A stretch of DNA of 64,000 bases. It comes from Opitutia bacterium (GTDB lineage: Bacteria > Verrucomicrobiota > Verrucomicrobiia > Opitutales > Opitutaceae). The notes beneath the pieces were generated by a model. The model had not been told where the DNA came from and searched no databases. It saw only the letters and a program-made list of their open reading frames with translations. Shown one piece after another: positions 52,592 through 62,232 of the stretch; position 1 is the stretch's first letter, and the number at the start of each line of letters is the position of its first letter. The stretch is from the NCBI GenBank assembly GCA_016217545.1, contig JACRHT010000006.1, positions 1 to 64,000 on the forward strand, read 5' to 3'. The translations under genes were made by a program, and so were the position numbers.

Positions 52592-53284
52592 TCACACGGG
52601 TTCGCCGGAGAGCTCGAAGACTTCGTTCCCGCCGGTCGTGAGGTAGCGGCCGAGTTCCGAGCCGGGGAAGCTGCCGAATTGGCCGGGGTAACAGCGCAAC
52701 AGCCCCTCGCGTGCGAGGCGCACGATGCTGCGCGCGTTCAGATCGAGATCGTTGCAGAAGAAGGGCGGGCGCGCGCGGTTCGGCCACATCATGGAGCCGC
52801 GCAAGACGTCGCCGATGATCGCCTCGCCCGAGGCAAGAACGACGGAGACCGAGCCGTTCGTGTGGCCGGGCGTCGGAATGACTTTTCCGCGCACGCCGTA
52901 GGGCTCGAGCGAGAAGGCCTCGCGGAACTGGATGTCCGGTTCGAAGGACTGGAACTCCTCGTCGATGAAGGGGCGGATGAAGCGCCCGAGCGGACCTTGC
53001 GCGGCGAGCACGCCGTTCTTGCCGGTGCGGGCGAGCGCGGCGTCGCCGGCGTGCAACGCGACGGGGCGGCCGCTGCGCGCGTGCAACTCGGCGGCGTTGC
53101 CGGCGTGATCGCTGTGGCCGTGCGTCAGGAGGATGAGCGCGAGCTGTTTCGGATCGATGCCCTGTTGCTTCAGCGCGGCGAGGATGCGCGGGAGATCGCC
53201 GGGCGCACCGGTGTCGACGAGCACGGCCTTGTCGCCGAGCAGGAGGTAACAGTTCGAAATCGCGCCTTTGATCCGGACGATCAT
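52592..53284 (-). CDS. Metallo-beta-lactamase-fold hydrolase
   Basis: A 230-residue single-domain MBL-fold hydrolase. Zinc ligands are visible in THGHSDH (about 54-60), TPGHTNG (about 138) and IIGDVL (about 157). It resembles the glyoxalase II/hydroxyacylglutathione-hydrolase-like group. The substrate is unknown. The start is 60 bases from the stop of the AMP nucleosidase gene on the same strand. Confidence 0.9.
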   Translation of the reverse strand: MIVRIKGAISNCYLLLGDKAVLVDTGAPGDLPRILAALKQQGIDPKQLALILLTHGHSDHAGNAAELHARSGRPVALHAGDAALARTGKNGVLAAQGPLGRFIRPFIDEEFQSFEPDIQFREAFSLEPYGVRGKVIPTPGHTNGSVSVVLASGEAIIGDVLRGSMMWPNRARPPFFCNDLDLNARSIVRLAREGLLRCYPGQFGSFPGSELGRYLTTGGNEVFELSGEPV

Positions 53285-53344
53285 GACACCGCGCCCAGCA
53301 AAACCGGCCGCGCGTCGTTTCGCAACGCTCGGCTCGGTGGCGGC

Positions 53345-54115
53345 TCAGAACTTCAGGTGCTTCACCGTGAGACCCTTGTTGATGAGCTGCTTCAGGGAAT
53401 CGAGACCGATGCGGATGTGATCGGAGACGAAATCGCCGTCGACCTTGCGGTCGCTCTCGGAGGTCTTCACGCCTTCGGGCGTCATCGGCTCGTCGGAGAC
53501 GAGGAGCAGCGCGCCGGTGGGGATTTCGTTGTGGAAACCGGTGATGAAGATCGTGGCCGTCTCCATGTCGATGGCCATGACGCGGAGGCGCTCGAGGTAT
53601 TTCTTGAACTCGGCGTCGTGCTCCCAGACGCGGCGATTGGTGGTGTAGACGGTGCCGGTCCAGTAATCGCGACTGTGGTCGCGGATCGTGGTGGAGATGG
53701 CTTTTTGCAGCGCGAACGACGGCATCGCGGGCACTTCGGGTGGGAAGTAGTCGTTGCTCGTGCCCTCGCCGCGGATGGCGGCGATGGGGAGGATGAGGCT
53801 GCCGACTCGCGCGCGATGCTTCACGCCGCCGCATTTGCCGAGGAAGAGGACGGCTTTCGGGTTCACCGCAGTGAGCAGATCCATGACCGTCGCGGCGGTG
53901 GCGCTGCCCATGCCGAAGTTGATGATCGTGATGCCGTCGGCGGTGGCGGAGGCCATCGGCTTGTCGCGGCCCATCACGGGCACGTTGTGCCACTGGGCGA
54001 AGGTCTCGACGTAGGCGTCGAAGTTCGTGAGGAGGATATACTGGCCGAAGTCCTTGAGCGGGACGCCGGTGTAGCGGGGCAGCCAGTTCTCGACGATTTG
54101 TTGCTTGGTATCCAT
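53345..54115 (-). CDS. amn: AMP nucleosidase
   Basis: A 256-residue enzyme that cleaves AMP to adenine and ribose 5-phosphate. It matches the short (Bacteroidetes/Verrucomicrobia-type) AMP nucleosidases: GITIINFGMGSATAATVMDLL, FLGKCGGVKHR, RGEGTSNDYFPPEVPA, AIDMETATIF with the nucleoside-binding MET/ET motif, and LLVSDEPMTPEGVKTSESD. It lacks the N-terminal domain of E. coli Amn. MTA/SAH-nucleosidase activity is the alternative, but the DYFPPEVP block favours AMP nucleosidase. Confidence 0.93.
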   Translation of the reverse strand: MDTKQQIVENWLPRYTGVPLKDFGQYILLTNFDAYVETFAQWHNVPVMGRDKPMASATADGITIINFGMGSATAATVMDLLTAVNPKAVLFLGKCGGVKHRARVGSLILPIAAIRGEGTSNDYFPPEVPAMPSFALQKAISTTIRDHSRDYWTGTVYTTNRRVWEHDAEFKKYLERLRVMAIDMETATIFITGFHNEIPTGALLLVSDEPMTPEGVKTSESDRKVDGDFVSDHIRIGLDSLKQLINKGLTVKHLKF

Positions 54116-54130
54116 GCGAGCTGTTTTGCC

Positions 54131-54162
54131 CGCAAAAAATTAGCCCCGCCGTCGGGCGGGGC
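54131..54162 (-). terminator. Intrinsic terminator of the first NHL/Ig gene
   Basis: Stem gccccgcc / ggcggggc with a gtcg loop, followed on the minus strand by taattttttgc. It lies about 35 bases after the stop at 54195. Confidence 0.82.
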
Positions 54163-54194
54163 GAGGTTAATTTAGCCGGGGGCGTTGGCGCGGT

Positions 54195-56636
54195 TCAGCG
54201 ACCGCGCTGACGCCAAGCGCGAATCAGCAGTGCGCTCGCGACACACGCGGCGAACCAATCCGACGGGGCGCCGCCTCCTCCGCCACCGGTGCCGCCACCA
54301 GACGGAGGTGTGGGCGTGCTCGGCGTGTTGACGGTGAGCGTGGCCTTGTTGCTCGTGACGCTGCCGATGCTGTTGGACACGACGACGGTGTAGTCTCCGG
54401 CGTTTGCGGAACTGACGTTCGATACTGTGAGTGTGTTGCTCGTCGCGCCGGCGAGCGCGGTGCCGTTGAAATACCATTGGAAATTCACCGGGACGCTGAC
54501 GCTGACGGTCACGGCGAACGTGACGCTCACGCCGGCGTTCGCGGACGTGCTGACCGGGTGGGTCGCGATCTCGGGAGCGTAACCGAGGAACTCGCCTTTG
54601 CGCATCGTGGTGCCGTCAGCGTCGATGACGTAGAGGTTCTCCTGCGCATCGACGGCGATGCGACCCGGTGCGGCGAACAGTGCCGCAGTCCCGTCAAGGC
54701 TGCCGGTGGTATTGCGGGTGCCGCCGATGATCGTCTCGGTGCCGTGCGCGTCGAGGCGGGTGACGAAGTGCGAGTCGGGGTAGGTCAGATAAAACGCGCC
54801 GGAAGCGCCCACCGCCAACCCGCCGGGCGGCTGCGTGAGTTTGCTGCTGACGGTCGTCACGACGCCGGCCGTCGTGATTTTGCGGATGAAGTGTGCGTCG
54901 GCGTCGGCGCGGTCGATGAGGTAGAGATTGTTGGCGCGGTCGAGAGTGAGTTTGGAGGCGGACTTGAAATGCGCGGCGGTGCCGGTGCCGTCCAGAATCT
55001 CGTTCGACGGACCGCCGGCGAGGGTGGTCCACGTGCCGGCACTCTCGCGCCGGGCGATGCGATCGTAGGCGGGCGGAGGGTCGAAGCCGAAGACGTTGGT
55101 GTGGTTGAGCACGTAGAGATTGCCCACGTTGTCGCCGATGGGGTCGTAGGTGTATCCGCTCGGCGCGGTCATCTCGGTCACGGTGCCATCGGCGAAGATC
55201 TGGTTCAGCCGGAAATCGAGCGAGAAATAGTTCTCCAGACGCGCTACCGTCACCGTGCCGGATTGGTCGACCCAGATCCCGTTAGGCGCCAGGTAGGGAT
55301 TGTTCGTGCGCATCGCGGACCAGGAAGCGGGCTGCGGCGGAGTCGAGAGAAGTCCGGATGGCGCGAGCTTCCTGACGCGGGTGGCGTAGTGAAAGCGCGG
55401 GCCCGGGGAAATGGGATAGTCGTCGTAGCGCGTGACCGTCTCCGCCAGCCAGAGCGTGCCGGAGCGGTCGAGCGCAAGAAAGTCGGTCCCGAGCAATCGT
55501 GCGGAGGGACCTGATCCTTCGCGGCTGTCCGGCGGCAGTTCGGTGCCGGCGTAGATGCCGTTGCCGGATTGAATGGATGAATCGGTGGCACGCGTGAAAT
55601 ACCATTTCCCGGCCGCGTCCTGGGCGAGTCCCGTGGGGTAGACGGGCTGGCCCAGGTGGGATTTCATTTCCAGGATGTTGTCGGTGAGCAGCGTGCCGTC
55701 CGGCTGCAAGCGGAGTGCGCGAATGCTGCGCAGGTAGTCGCGGGCGCGGATTTCCACGACGGTGAAGAGTCGTCCCGCGAAATCGTTGAACAGGGTGTCT
55801 TCGTAGAAGCGCCAGCCGTAGGTGTTGCCCGAGTTGTCCGTGCCGGAGTAGCTGCTGCGGACGATCGATTGTGCGCCGCTCGAGGACACCTTGAGGTATT
55901 GCTCGGAGCGCGTCGGCCCGGCGGCGATGCCGGTGGTCGGATTGATGGTGGCGAAGTAGAGATTGTCGTCGGCATCGATCGCCGGGCAGCGCTCTATCCG
56001 CACGGTGAGCGTGTTGCCGTCGGGATCGGTGACCTGCGCCGGGATCGACAGCGTCGTGACGTTGCCGCCGGAGATTTTCCGAATGCCGTGGTTCGACAAA
56101 TAGAGATTGCCGCGCTGATCGACGGCGAGGCGATCGGGCGAGTCGAAGCGCGCGACGGAAGCGGCGCCATCAACGGCGCCGGCTTGGCCAGCTTGGCCGG
56201 CGATCGTCGAGACAGCGCCGGCGGGCGTGATGAGGCGAATGGTGTGGTTGCCGGTGTCGGCGACGTAGACGTTGCCGTTGCGGTCGACGGCGAGGCCTCG
56301 CGGCGAGCGGAAACGCGCGGAGGCGGCGGGACCGTCGGTCGCGCCGGGCTCGCCGGATTTCCCGGCAAAAGTGGATACGATGCCGGCGGGCGTGATGCGG
56401 CGGATCGTGTGATTCCCGGCGTCGGCGACGTAGAGGTTGCCCGCCGAGTCAAGCGCAAGCGCGTGAGGTTCGTTGAAGCGCGCGTCCGTCAGGCTGCCGT
56501 CCTCGGATCCGATCGAGGCGCGACCGGCGAGCGTCGTCCACCGGTAGACGGGTGTCGGCGCGGCGAGTGCATGACCCGCGGCGAAGAGGATGGCCCAGCG
56601 AACGAGCGTAACGAAGCGAGCGGTGCGAGGTATCAT
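54195..56636 (-). CDS. Secreted NHL-repeat and Ig-domain protein A with Gly-rich C-terminal sorting tail
   Basis: An 813-residue exported protein. Signal peptide 1-25. NHL-type beta-propeller repeats occur in several sets (ALALDSAGNLYVADAGNHTI, LAVDRNGNVYVADTGNHTI and others up to about residue 690). An Ig-like domain (about 695-775, FQWYFNGTALAGATSNTLTV, SSANAGDYTVVVSN) follows. The end is a Gly-rich linker, GGGTGGGGGGAPSDWF, a short hydrophobic helix and a basic tail (RAWRQRGR). That tail resembles the PEP-CTERM and GlyGly-CTERM classes of sorting signals. The role is probably cell-surface adhesion or display. A paralogue follows at 56684. Confidence 0.88.
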   Translation of the reverse strand: MIPRTARFVTLVRWAILFAAGHALAAPTPVYRWTTLAGRASIGSEDGSLTDARFNEPHALALDSAGNLYVADAGNHTIRRITPAGIVSTFAGKSGEPGATDGPAASARFRSPRGLAVDRNGNVYVADTGNHTIRLITPAGAVSTIAGQAGQAGAVDGAASVARFDSPDRLAVDQRGNLYLSNHGIRKISGGNVTTLSIPAQVTDPDGNTLTVRIERCPAIDADDNLYFATINPTTGIAAGPTRSEQYLKVSSSGAQSIVRSSYSGTDNSGNTYGWRFYEDTLFNDFAGRLFTVVEIRARDYLRSIRALRLQPDGTLLTDNILEMKSHLGQPVYPTGLAQDAAGKWYFTRATDSSIQSGNGIYAGTELPPDSREGSGPSARLLGTDFLALDRSGTLWLAETVTRYDDYPISPGPRFHYATRVRKLAPSGLLSTPPQPASWSAMRTNNPYLAPNGIWVDQSGTVTVARLENYFSLDFRLNQIFADGTVTEMTAPSGYTYDPIGDNVGNLYVLNHTNVFGFDPPPAYDRIARRESAGTWTTLAGGPSNEILDGTGTAAHFKSASKLTLDRANNLYLIDRADADAHFIRKITTAGVVTTVSSKLTQPPGGLAVGASGAFYLTYPDSHFVTRLDAHGTETIIGGTRNTTGSLDGTAALFAAPGRIAVDAQENLYVIDADGTTMRKGEFLGYAPEIATHPVSTSANAGVSVTFAVTVSVSVPVNFQWYFNGTALAGATSNTLTVSNVSSANAGDYTVVVSNSIGSVTSNKATLTVNTPSTPTPPSGGGTGGGGGGAPSDWFAACVASALLIRAWRQRGR

Positions 56637-56683
56637 GAGATTGGGCTCATCTACCTGACAAGCGACCGCGCCCGACCCGCACC

Positions 56684-59149
56684 TCATGACCCGCGCAATT
56701 GGCGCGGCGACAAGCATTGCTTTCCCGCACGCCGGGCAATGCCGGCGGCAAGCAGCGCGAACAGGAACCAGACACTCGGCGCGCCACCGCCTCCGGATCC
56801 GCCGCCGCTGGAGGGAGTCGTTGGCGGCGGAGTCGATGCGCCGGTGATGGTGAGTGTGGCCTTGTTGCTCGTGACGCTGCCCAAATCGTTCGCGACCACG
56901 ACGGTGTAGTCGCCGGCGTTCGCGGCGTTGACGGAGGAAAGCGTGAGCGTGCTGGTCGTGGCTCCGTTGATCGCCGTGTTGTTGAAAAACCACTGATAGG
57001 TCGGCGTCGGTGCGGTCGCGGCGGCCGTGACGGAGAATTGCGCGCTGCCGCCGGTGGCGACCGTCAGGCTTTGTGGTTGTGCGGCGATGCCCGGCTGATA
57101 GCCGAGGAACTCGCCTTTGCGCAGCACCGTGCCGAGCTGGTCCATGACGTAGAGGTTGTCATGGGCGTCGGCCCTGATGGCGGTGGGTTCGAGAAACCCG
57201 GCCTTGTTGCCCACGCCGTCGCGCGAACCGAACACGCCCGGCACTCCGCCGATCACGGTTTCGTTCCCTTGACCGTCGCTCAGCCTCACGCTGTCGGAAT
57301 CCAGCAACGCGAAAAGGCCGGCCTTGGTCAGCGCGACGCCGGCGGGGACGCGGGTCGTCGGGACGCCGTTCACGGTGGTCTTGACCGCGAGGTCGCGGCT
57401 GAGCGTGACGACTTCGCCGAGAGGTGTCACCCGGCGCACGAAGCAAGCCTGGACGTTGCCGTTGTTGTCGTAGGTCGCGTCGAGAAATACAGCATTGCCG
57501 CTGCTGTCCGTGATGAGGGAGTAAGCGCGGCTGATCCGGGCCGCCTCGCCTATGCCGTCCTTGATCTCGGCTGTGGTGCCTCCGGCGACGGGCTGCCAGA
57601 CGCTCATAGGGAGGCAGCGAAGCATGCGGTAAACAGGTCCTTTGTCCGCGTCGTAGCTGGAAAAGGTCCACAGATTGCCGTGCGAGTCGGACGCCAGTCC
57701 GCTTCTGGAATCCCAGGTCAAGCGACCCTGCGGAAAGCTGGTGCGCGTGCCGTCGGGCTGAATGCGATAGACCGTGGCGAATCCGCTCGCGGAATCGGCC
57801 AGGTAAATATTGTCAGCCTGGTCCACGGCGATGCCAGTGGGGTTGTGGTAGTAGTAGTAGTCTCCGACGGCCGAAGCCGTTCTCACCTCCCCGTTCGGCG
57901 AAATTTTGCGCGCCAGCGAACTCGACTGGTGCGACGGGTTGCTCATGTTGGGGGCGAACGTTCTGCGCGCCTCCGCGACCCAGATATTTCCGACGGAGTC
58001 GATGCTCAGGTAGGACACGCTGTCGAACGTGGCGCGGCTTCCCACTCCGTCTTGAATGCCGCTCGGGACTCCGGCGTAAACCTCGTAGCGGTCGCGCGTG
58101 ATCGCGGAATCCGACGTGCGGGTGAAATACCAATGTCCGTCCGGGGCGACCGCCACGCCCGATGGCACCGTCGGGTCTCCCTCGAAGGTGCCGAACCACG
58201 CGGTGGTCCCGGCTGTGCGGGTGACGAGAGAAGCGCCGGCGCATTGATATTCACCCGAGGCGAGGCGCAGGTAGTCGAACGTCGCGTAGATGTTCCCCGC
58301 CGAATCGTTGAACACGGTGTTCTTGGCGGTCCCGAGAGTGATGTCATAGAGCCGCGGCAAGGCCGAGAGCTGGCCGGATGGATCCATCGTGGCGACGAAG
58401 CCCCAGTATTCGCTGGGGTAGCTCCCACCGGAGAAGCTCCAGAAATACAGACGCCCTTGCGCGTCGATGGCGGGGCAGTCGTGGATGCCGATCGCGAGCG
58501 TCCGGCCGTCAATCACCGTGGTCTGCGCGGGGATCTGGATCGTCTGGACCGCACCGCCGGAGATTTTCCGCAACCCGTGGTTGAACAGATAAATTGTGCC
58601 GTCGGGGGCGACGGAGAGTCGGTCGGGCGCGTCGAGGAGAGCAACCGTGGTCGCCGCGCCGTCGGTCGAGCCGCTTTTGCCGGCTTGGCCGGCGAGCGTG
58701 GAAACCACGCCGGCCGGGGTGAGCTTGCGGATCGTGTGGTTGCCGGTGTCGGCCACATAGACGTAGCCATCGGCGTCGACCCCGACGCCGCGGGGCGCGT
58801 TGAAGCGCGCAGCGCTGCCCGTGCCGTCCGCCGCGCCGGACTCGCCGCTCTTGCCGGCGAAAGTGGAGACGACGCCTTGTGGCGTGATCTTGCGGATCGT
58901 GTGATTGCCGGTGTCCGCCACATAGAGATTGCCGGCCAAGTCTGCCGCGACGCCGGTGGGATGATTGAAGCGAGCGTCCAACGCGGGCCCGTCCTCGTCA
59001 CCGAGCGTGACGCGCCCGGCGAGGGTGGTCCACCGATAGACGGGGTCTGCTCCGCGCGCGAGAGCGACATGGGCGCCAAGCGAGATGATGACGCAACACA
59101 GAGAGGCGAAAGACCCGAACTTTCGGGAAAGCGGAAGAAGGAGTTTCAT
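56684..59149 (-). CDS. Secreted NHL-repeat and Ig-domain protein B (paralogue of A)
   Basis: An 821-residue protein with the same plan: signal peptide 1-32, NHL repeats (GVAADLAGNLYVADTGNHTI, GVGVDADGYVYVADTGNHTI, DRLSVAPDGTIYLFNH), an Ig-like domain (about 700-780, TYQWFFNNTAINGATTSTLT) and a tail GGGSGGGGAPSVWFLFALLAAGIARR followed by about a dozen further residues (KQCLSPRQLRGS). Several segments are nearly identical to protein A, for example YRWTTLAGR near the N-terminus. The stop is 47 bases from the start of protein A, so tandem duplication and joint transcription are likely. The extended tail after the Arg cluster is odd for a sorting signal. Confidence 0.87.
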   Translation of the reverse strand: MKLLLPLSRKFGSFASLCCVIISLGAHVALARGADPVYRWTTLAGRVTLGDEDGPALDARFNHPTGVAADLAGNLYVADTGNHTIRKITPQGVVSTFAGKSGESGAADGTGSAARFNAPRGVGVDADGYVYVADTGNHTIRKLTPAGVVSTLAGQAGKSGSTDGAATTVALLDAPDRLSVAPDGTIYLFNHGLRKISGGAVQTIQIPAQTTVIDGRTLAIGIHDCPAIDAQGRLYFWSFSGGSYPSEYWGFVATMDPSGQLSALPRLYDITLGTAKNTVFNDSAGNIYATFDYLRLASGEYQCAGASLVTRTAGTTAWFGTFEGDPTVPSGVAVAPDGHWYFTRTSDSAITRDRYEVYAGVPSGIQDGVGSRATFDSVSYLSIDSVGNIWVAEARRTFAPNMSNPSHQSSSLARKISPNGEVRTASAVGDYYYYHNPTGIAVDQADNIYLADSASGFATVYRIQPDGTRTSFPQGRLTWDSRSGLASDSHGNLWTFSSYDADKGPVYRMLRCLPMSVWQPVAGGTTAEIKDGIGEAARISRAYSLITDSSGNAVFLDATYDNNGNVQACFVRRVTPLGEVVTLSRDLAVKTTVNGVPTTRVPAGVALTKAGLFALLDSDSVRLSDGQGNETVIGGVPGVFGSRDGVGNKAGFLEPTAIRADAHDNLYVMDQLGTVLRKGEFLGYQPGIAAQPQSLTVATGGSAQFSVTAAATAPTPTYQWFFNNTAINGATTSTLTLSSVNAANAGDYTVVVANDLGSVTSNKATLTITGASTPPPTTPSSGGGSGGGGAPSVWFLFALLAAGIARRAGKQCLSPRQLRGS

Positions 59150-59227
59150 GCGGCGCGGCCCGCATGAATGACAATTCAGGACGCTTGAACCGCTAGTCCG
59201 GAGCGCGGCCGGGCGGACGCGTCGTGC

Positions 59228-60130
59228 TCAGCGCGACTCGGCGAGCGCGTTCGACGTGTTCAGGTGCTCGACGCCGGTGTATTTCTGCGACTGCTCGTCG
59301 GCGTGGTAACTGGAGCGCACGAGCGGGCCGGATTCGATGACGCCGATGCCGAGCTCAAGGCCGAATTTTTTCCAGTGCGCGAATTCCTCCGGCGGCACCC
59401 AGCGGTCGATCTTCCAGTGTTGCGGCGTGGGCTGGAGATACTGGCCGATGGTGAGAATGTCGGTCTTGTCGCTCGCGATGTCGCGGATCGTCTGCGCGAT
59501 CTCGTCCTGCGTCTCGCCGAGGCCGAGCATGATGCCGGTCTTCGTCGTGAAGCCGCGGCTCTTCGCGTGGCGCAGCACGGAGCGGCTGCGGTCGTAGCGA
59601 GCCTGCACGCGCACCGGGCGCTGGAGGCGTTCCACGGTTTCGACGTTGTGGTTGAAGATGTCGGGCTTGGCGTCGAGGACGATGTCGACCTGGTCCATGT
59701 TGCCCTTGAAGTCGGGAACGAGAACCTCGATCGCACATTGCGGGCTCTTGTATTTCGTGGCGCGGATGGTCGCGGCCCAGACGCTGGCGCCGCCGTCCTT
59801 CAGGTCGTCGCGGGCAACGGAGGTGATGACGCAGTGGCGTAGGCCCATCTTGGCGACGGCGTCGGCGACGCGCGCGGGCTCGCCGAGGTCGAACTCCGTC
59901 GGGCGGCCGACTTGGATCGCGCAGAAGTTACAGGAGCGCGTGCAGATGTTGCCGAGGATCATCACGGTCGCGGTGCCGCGCGACCAGCACTCGCCGATGT
60001 TCGGGCACTGCGCGGACTGGCAAACCGTGTGGAGTTTGTTCGTCTCCACGAGCGCGCGGGTGGCCTTGTAGCCGGGGCCGGAGGGCAGCTTGGCGCGGAG
60101 CCAGTCGGGTTTGCGCGAGGTGGGAGTCAT
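59228..60130 (-). CDS. lipA: Lipoyl synthase
   Basis: A 300-residue radical-SAM enzyme that inserts two sulfurs into octanoyl groups to make lipoyl cofactors. The auxiliary cluster cysteines are in CQSAQCPNIGEC. The radical-SAM motif CTRSCNFC follows. VITSVARDDLKDGG, GIMLGLGET and the C-terminal RSSYHADE are all conserved. The start was chosen at the ATG beginning MTPTSRKPDWLRAKLP, which matches the family. The 42 bases upstream include cacgaaaggacacgaag, similar to the GxxExxY-associated repeat. Partner lipB is 2 kb upstream on the same strand. Confidence 0.96.
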   Translation of the reverse strand: MTPTSRKPDWLRAKLPSGPGYKATRALVETNKLHTVCQSAQCPNIGECWSRGTATVMILGNICTRSCNFCAIQVGRPTEFDLGEPARVADAVAKMGLRHCVITSVARDDLKDGGASVWAATIRATKYKSPQCAIEVLVPDFKGNMDQVDIVLDAKPDIFNHNVETVERLQRPVRVQARYDRSRSVLRHAKSRGFTTKTGIMLGLGETQDEIAQTIRDIASDKTDILTIGQYLQPTPQHWKIDRWVPPEEFAHWKKFGLELGIGVIESGPLVRSSYHADEQSQKYTGVEHLNTSNALAESR

Positions 60131-60243
60131 CGGGAGGAAACACGAAAGGACACGAAGCGCGCGGAACGACAAGTGGGTTTTGCGCCGGCCCGCCGCCTAT
60201 CGCGCCGGCTGATGGCGCCGACGCGCGGGTTAATCGCGGATAA

Positions 60244-62232
60244 TCAACGGAGTTGCTCGCGCAGGCGTCGGGCGTCGGCGTTTTGCGGCTGGAGAATTAG
60301 GACGCGGTCGAGCGTGGCGCGCGCGGCGGCGGTATCGCCGGATTGCGCGAGCACGGCAGCGTAGTTGAGCAACAAGCCCGGATCGTCGCTGCGCAACTCC
60401 GTCGCGGCGCGGAACTGCGCGACGGCCTCCGCGGGCCGGCCGATGACGGCGAGCGCGGTGCCGAAGTTGACGCGCGCGGTGAGGTTGTCGGGCGCGAGGG
60501 TGGTGGCGCGGGCGAGATGTTCGAGGGCTTCGGCTTCACGGCGCGTGGCGAAGAGCGTGCTCGCGAGGTTGCAATGCGCGGCGACGGAGTCGGGTTGCTC
60601 GGCGAGCAGGGCGCGGTTGAGCGCTTCGGCCTCGGCGTAGCGGCGGGCGCGGTGGAGCGCGCTACCGAGGTTGAGACGCGCGTCGGTCAGCTTGGGCTGG
60701 AGGCGCAGCGCGGCTTCGAAGCCGGCGATCGTCTCGTCGGTGCGGCCGAGCGCGAGCAGGACGTTGGCGCGGTTGAAGTGCGCGGCGGCGAGCCGGGGAT
60801 TTTGCGCGATCGCCAACTCGAATTCGCGCAGCGCGTCGCTGGTTTTGCCCGCGCGCAGGAGCGCCTGGCCGTAGTTGTTGTGCGCGAAGGGAAAAACCGG
60901 TTCGAGCGCGACGGCGTTGGCGAAGGAGTCGAGCGCCTCGGCGGAACGGCCGGCGGCTTCGAGCGCGAGGCCGTGGTTGACCCACGCGCGGGCGTTGCGC
61001 GGGGCCTTCGCGATGACGTCCGACCAGAGCGCGAGGTCGGATTGGTAGACGCGGTTGCGCAGGTGCGTCGCGGCGCCGGCAACGAGGGCGAAGGCAAGGA
61101 AGACGAAGACAGCGTTCCGGCCGATGGCGCGGTAGCTCGCGAGGACGGCGAGTGTCACCAGCAACGCGAGCGCCGCGTAGAGGCGGTGCTCGGCGGCGAA
61201 CTGCGAAGCGACCGGCACGACGCTTGAACTCGGCGCGAGCAGGAGAAAGAACGCGGCGCCGAGAAAGCCGAGCGTGGGCCGCCGCGCGAGCGCCCAGAGC
61301 GTCGCGGCGAAAAGCGCGAGCAACGTTACGAGGGCGGCGAGCGCGTCGGCGTCGAAATCCGGCGTGCGTTGGCCGTAGTCGAAGACGAGCGGGTGGGGCC
61401 AGCAGGCGAGGCGCACGTAGCGGAGGATCGTGGCGGGTTGCGCGAGAAGGTAGTCCAGCGCGGACGCAGTGCCGAGTCCGGCCGTGCCACCGCGGTTACC
61501 GAAGATCGCCAGCAGCGCGGCGAGCAGCAGCCAGGTGGACGCGAGTGCGAGCAACGGCATGCGGAACTGCCGCCACGTGTCGCGCCAATTCGCGGCGAGA
61601 AAACAGCGCGCGTAGAGCGCGGCGAGGATTGGCACCACGACGGTGGTTTCCTTGGCCGCCATCCCGCCGAGGCACGCGAGGAACGCGGCGACGAACCAGC
61701 CGCGCACGAAGGCGTAAAGCGTGGCGAACGCGAGGAGCGCGGCGAGCGACTCGGCGCGTTGGGAGAGATAGGTGACGGATTCCGTCTGCAGCGGATGCAG
61801 CGCCCAAACCGCGGCGATCGCGAGCGCCAGCCAATCCGCCGCGGCGCCGAAGCGGTCGCGGAGCGGCGCGGTTTGCAGCGTGCGGCGGACGAGTCCGAAC
61901 AGCAGCAGCGCGGCCGCGGCGTGGATCGCAAGATTGAGGGCGTGATAGCTCCAGACCGCTTGGCCGCTGGCCGCGTAGCTCAGCGCGAAAGTGAGGTTGA
62001 GCAGCGGCCGGCCGGAAACAGTGTCGCCACCGACGGGCGGCGCGAGCGGGCCCGGCACGAGGGGCCAGAGGTGGCGGATGGATTCGTTCGCGCCGAGCGA
62101 CGTGACGTCGTCAAACAGGAACGGCACCGCGAAGCTGTTGCTCCAAGCGGCGAGGATGGCGAGCAGCAGCAACGCTAGCCCGAGGCGCACGCGGCGACCG
62201 AGTGGCGCGGGAGCGAACGCCGGTTCGCTCAT
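60244..62232 (-). CDS. TMTC-like multi-pass membrane protein with C-terminal TPR repeats
   Basis: A 662-residue protein. The N-terminal half has about 11 TMs and the TMTC/PMT pattern: an acidic loop after TM1 (FLFDDVTSLG), then RPLLNLTFALSYAASGQ, YHALNLAIH and HPLQTESVTYLSQRAE. This suggests a GT-C glycosyltransferase-like fold. The C-terminal half (about 400-660) has seven or so TPR repeats. It may glycosylate envelope proteins, but the substrate is unknown. The ATG overlaps the lipB stop (ATGA), so it is translationally coupled to lipB and ends 114 bases before lipA. Confidence 0.85.
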   Translation of the reverse strand: MSEPAFAPAPLGRRVRLGLALLLLAILAAWSNSFAVPFLFDDVTSLGANESIRHLWPLVPGPLAPPVGGDTVSGRPLLNLTFALSYAASGQAVWSYHALNLAIHAAAALLLFGLVRRTLQTAPLRDRFGAAADWLALAIAAVWALHPLQTESVTYLSQRAESLAALLAFATLYAFVRGWFVAAFLACLGGMAAKETTVVVPILAALYARCFLAANWRDTWRQFRMPLLALASTWLLLAALLAIFGNRGGTAGLGTASALDYLLAQPATILRYVRLACWPHPLVFDYGQRTPDFDADALAALVTLLALFAATLWALARRPTLGFLGAAFFLLLAPSSSVVPVASQFAAEHRLYAALALLVTLAVLASYRAIGRNAVFVFLAFALVAGAATHLRNRVYQSDLALWSDVIAKAPRNARAWVNHGLALEAAGRSAEALDSFANAVALEPVFPFAHNNYGQALLRAGKTSDALREFELAIAQNPRLAAAHFNRANVLLALGRTDETIAGFEAALRLQPKLTDARLNLGSALHRARRYAEAEALNRALLAEQPDSVAAHCNLASTLFATRREAEALEHLARATTLAPDNLTARVNFGTALAVIGRPAEAVAQFRAATELRSDDPGLLLNYAAVLAQSGDTAAARATLDRVLILQPQNADARRLREQLR

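Noticed and set aside
61369-62178. 269-aa plus-strand frame opposite the TMTC-like gene
   Set aside because: Arg/Glu/Gly-rich antisense translation without domains; the minus-strand gene has clear TMs and TPRs.
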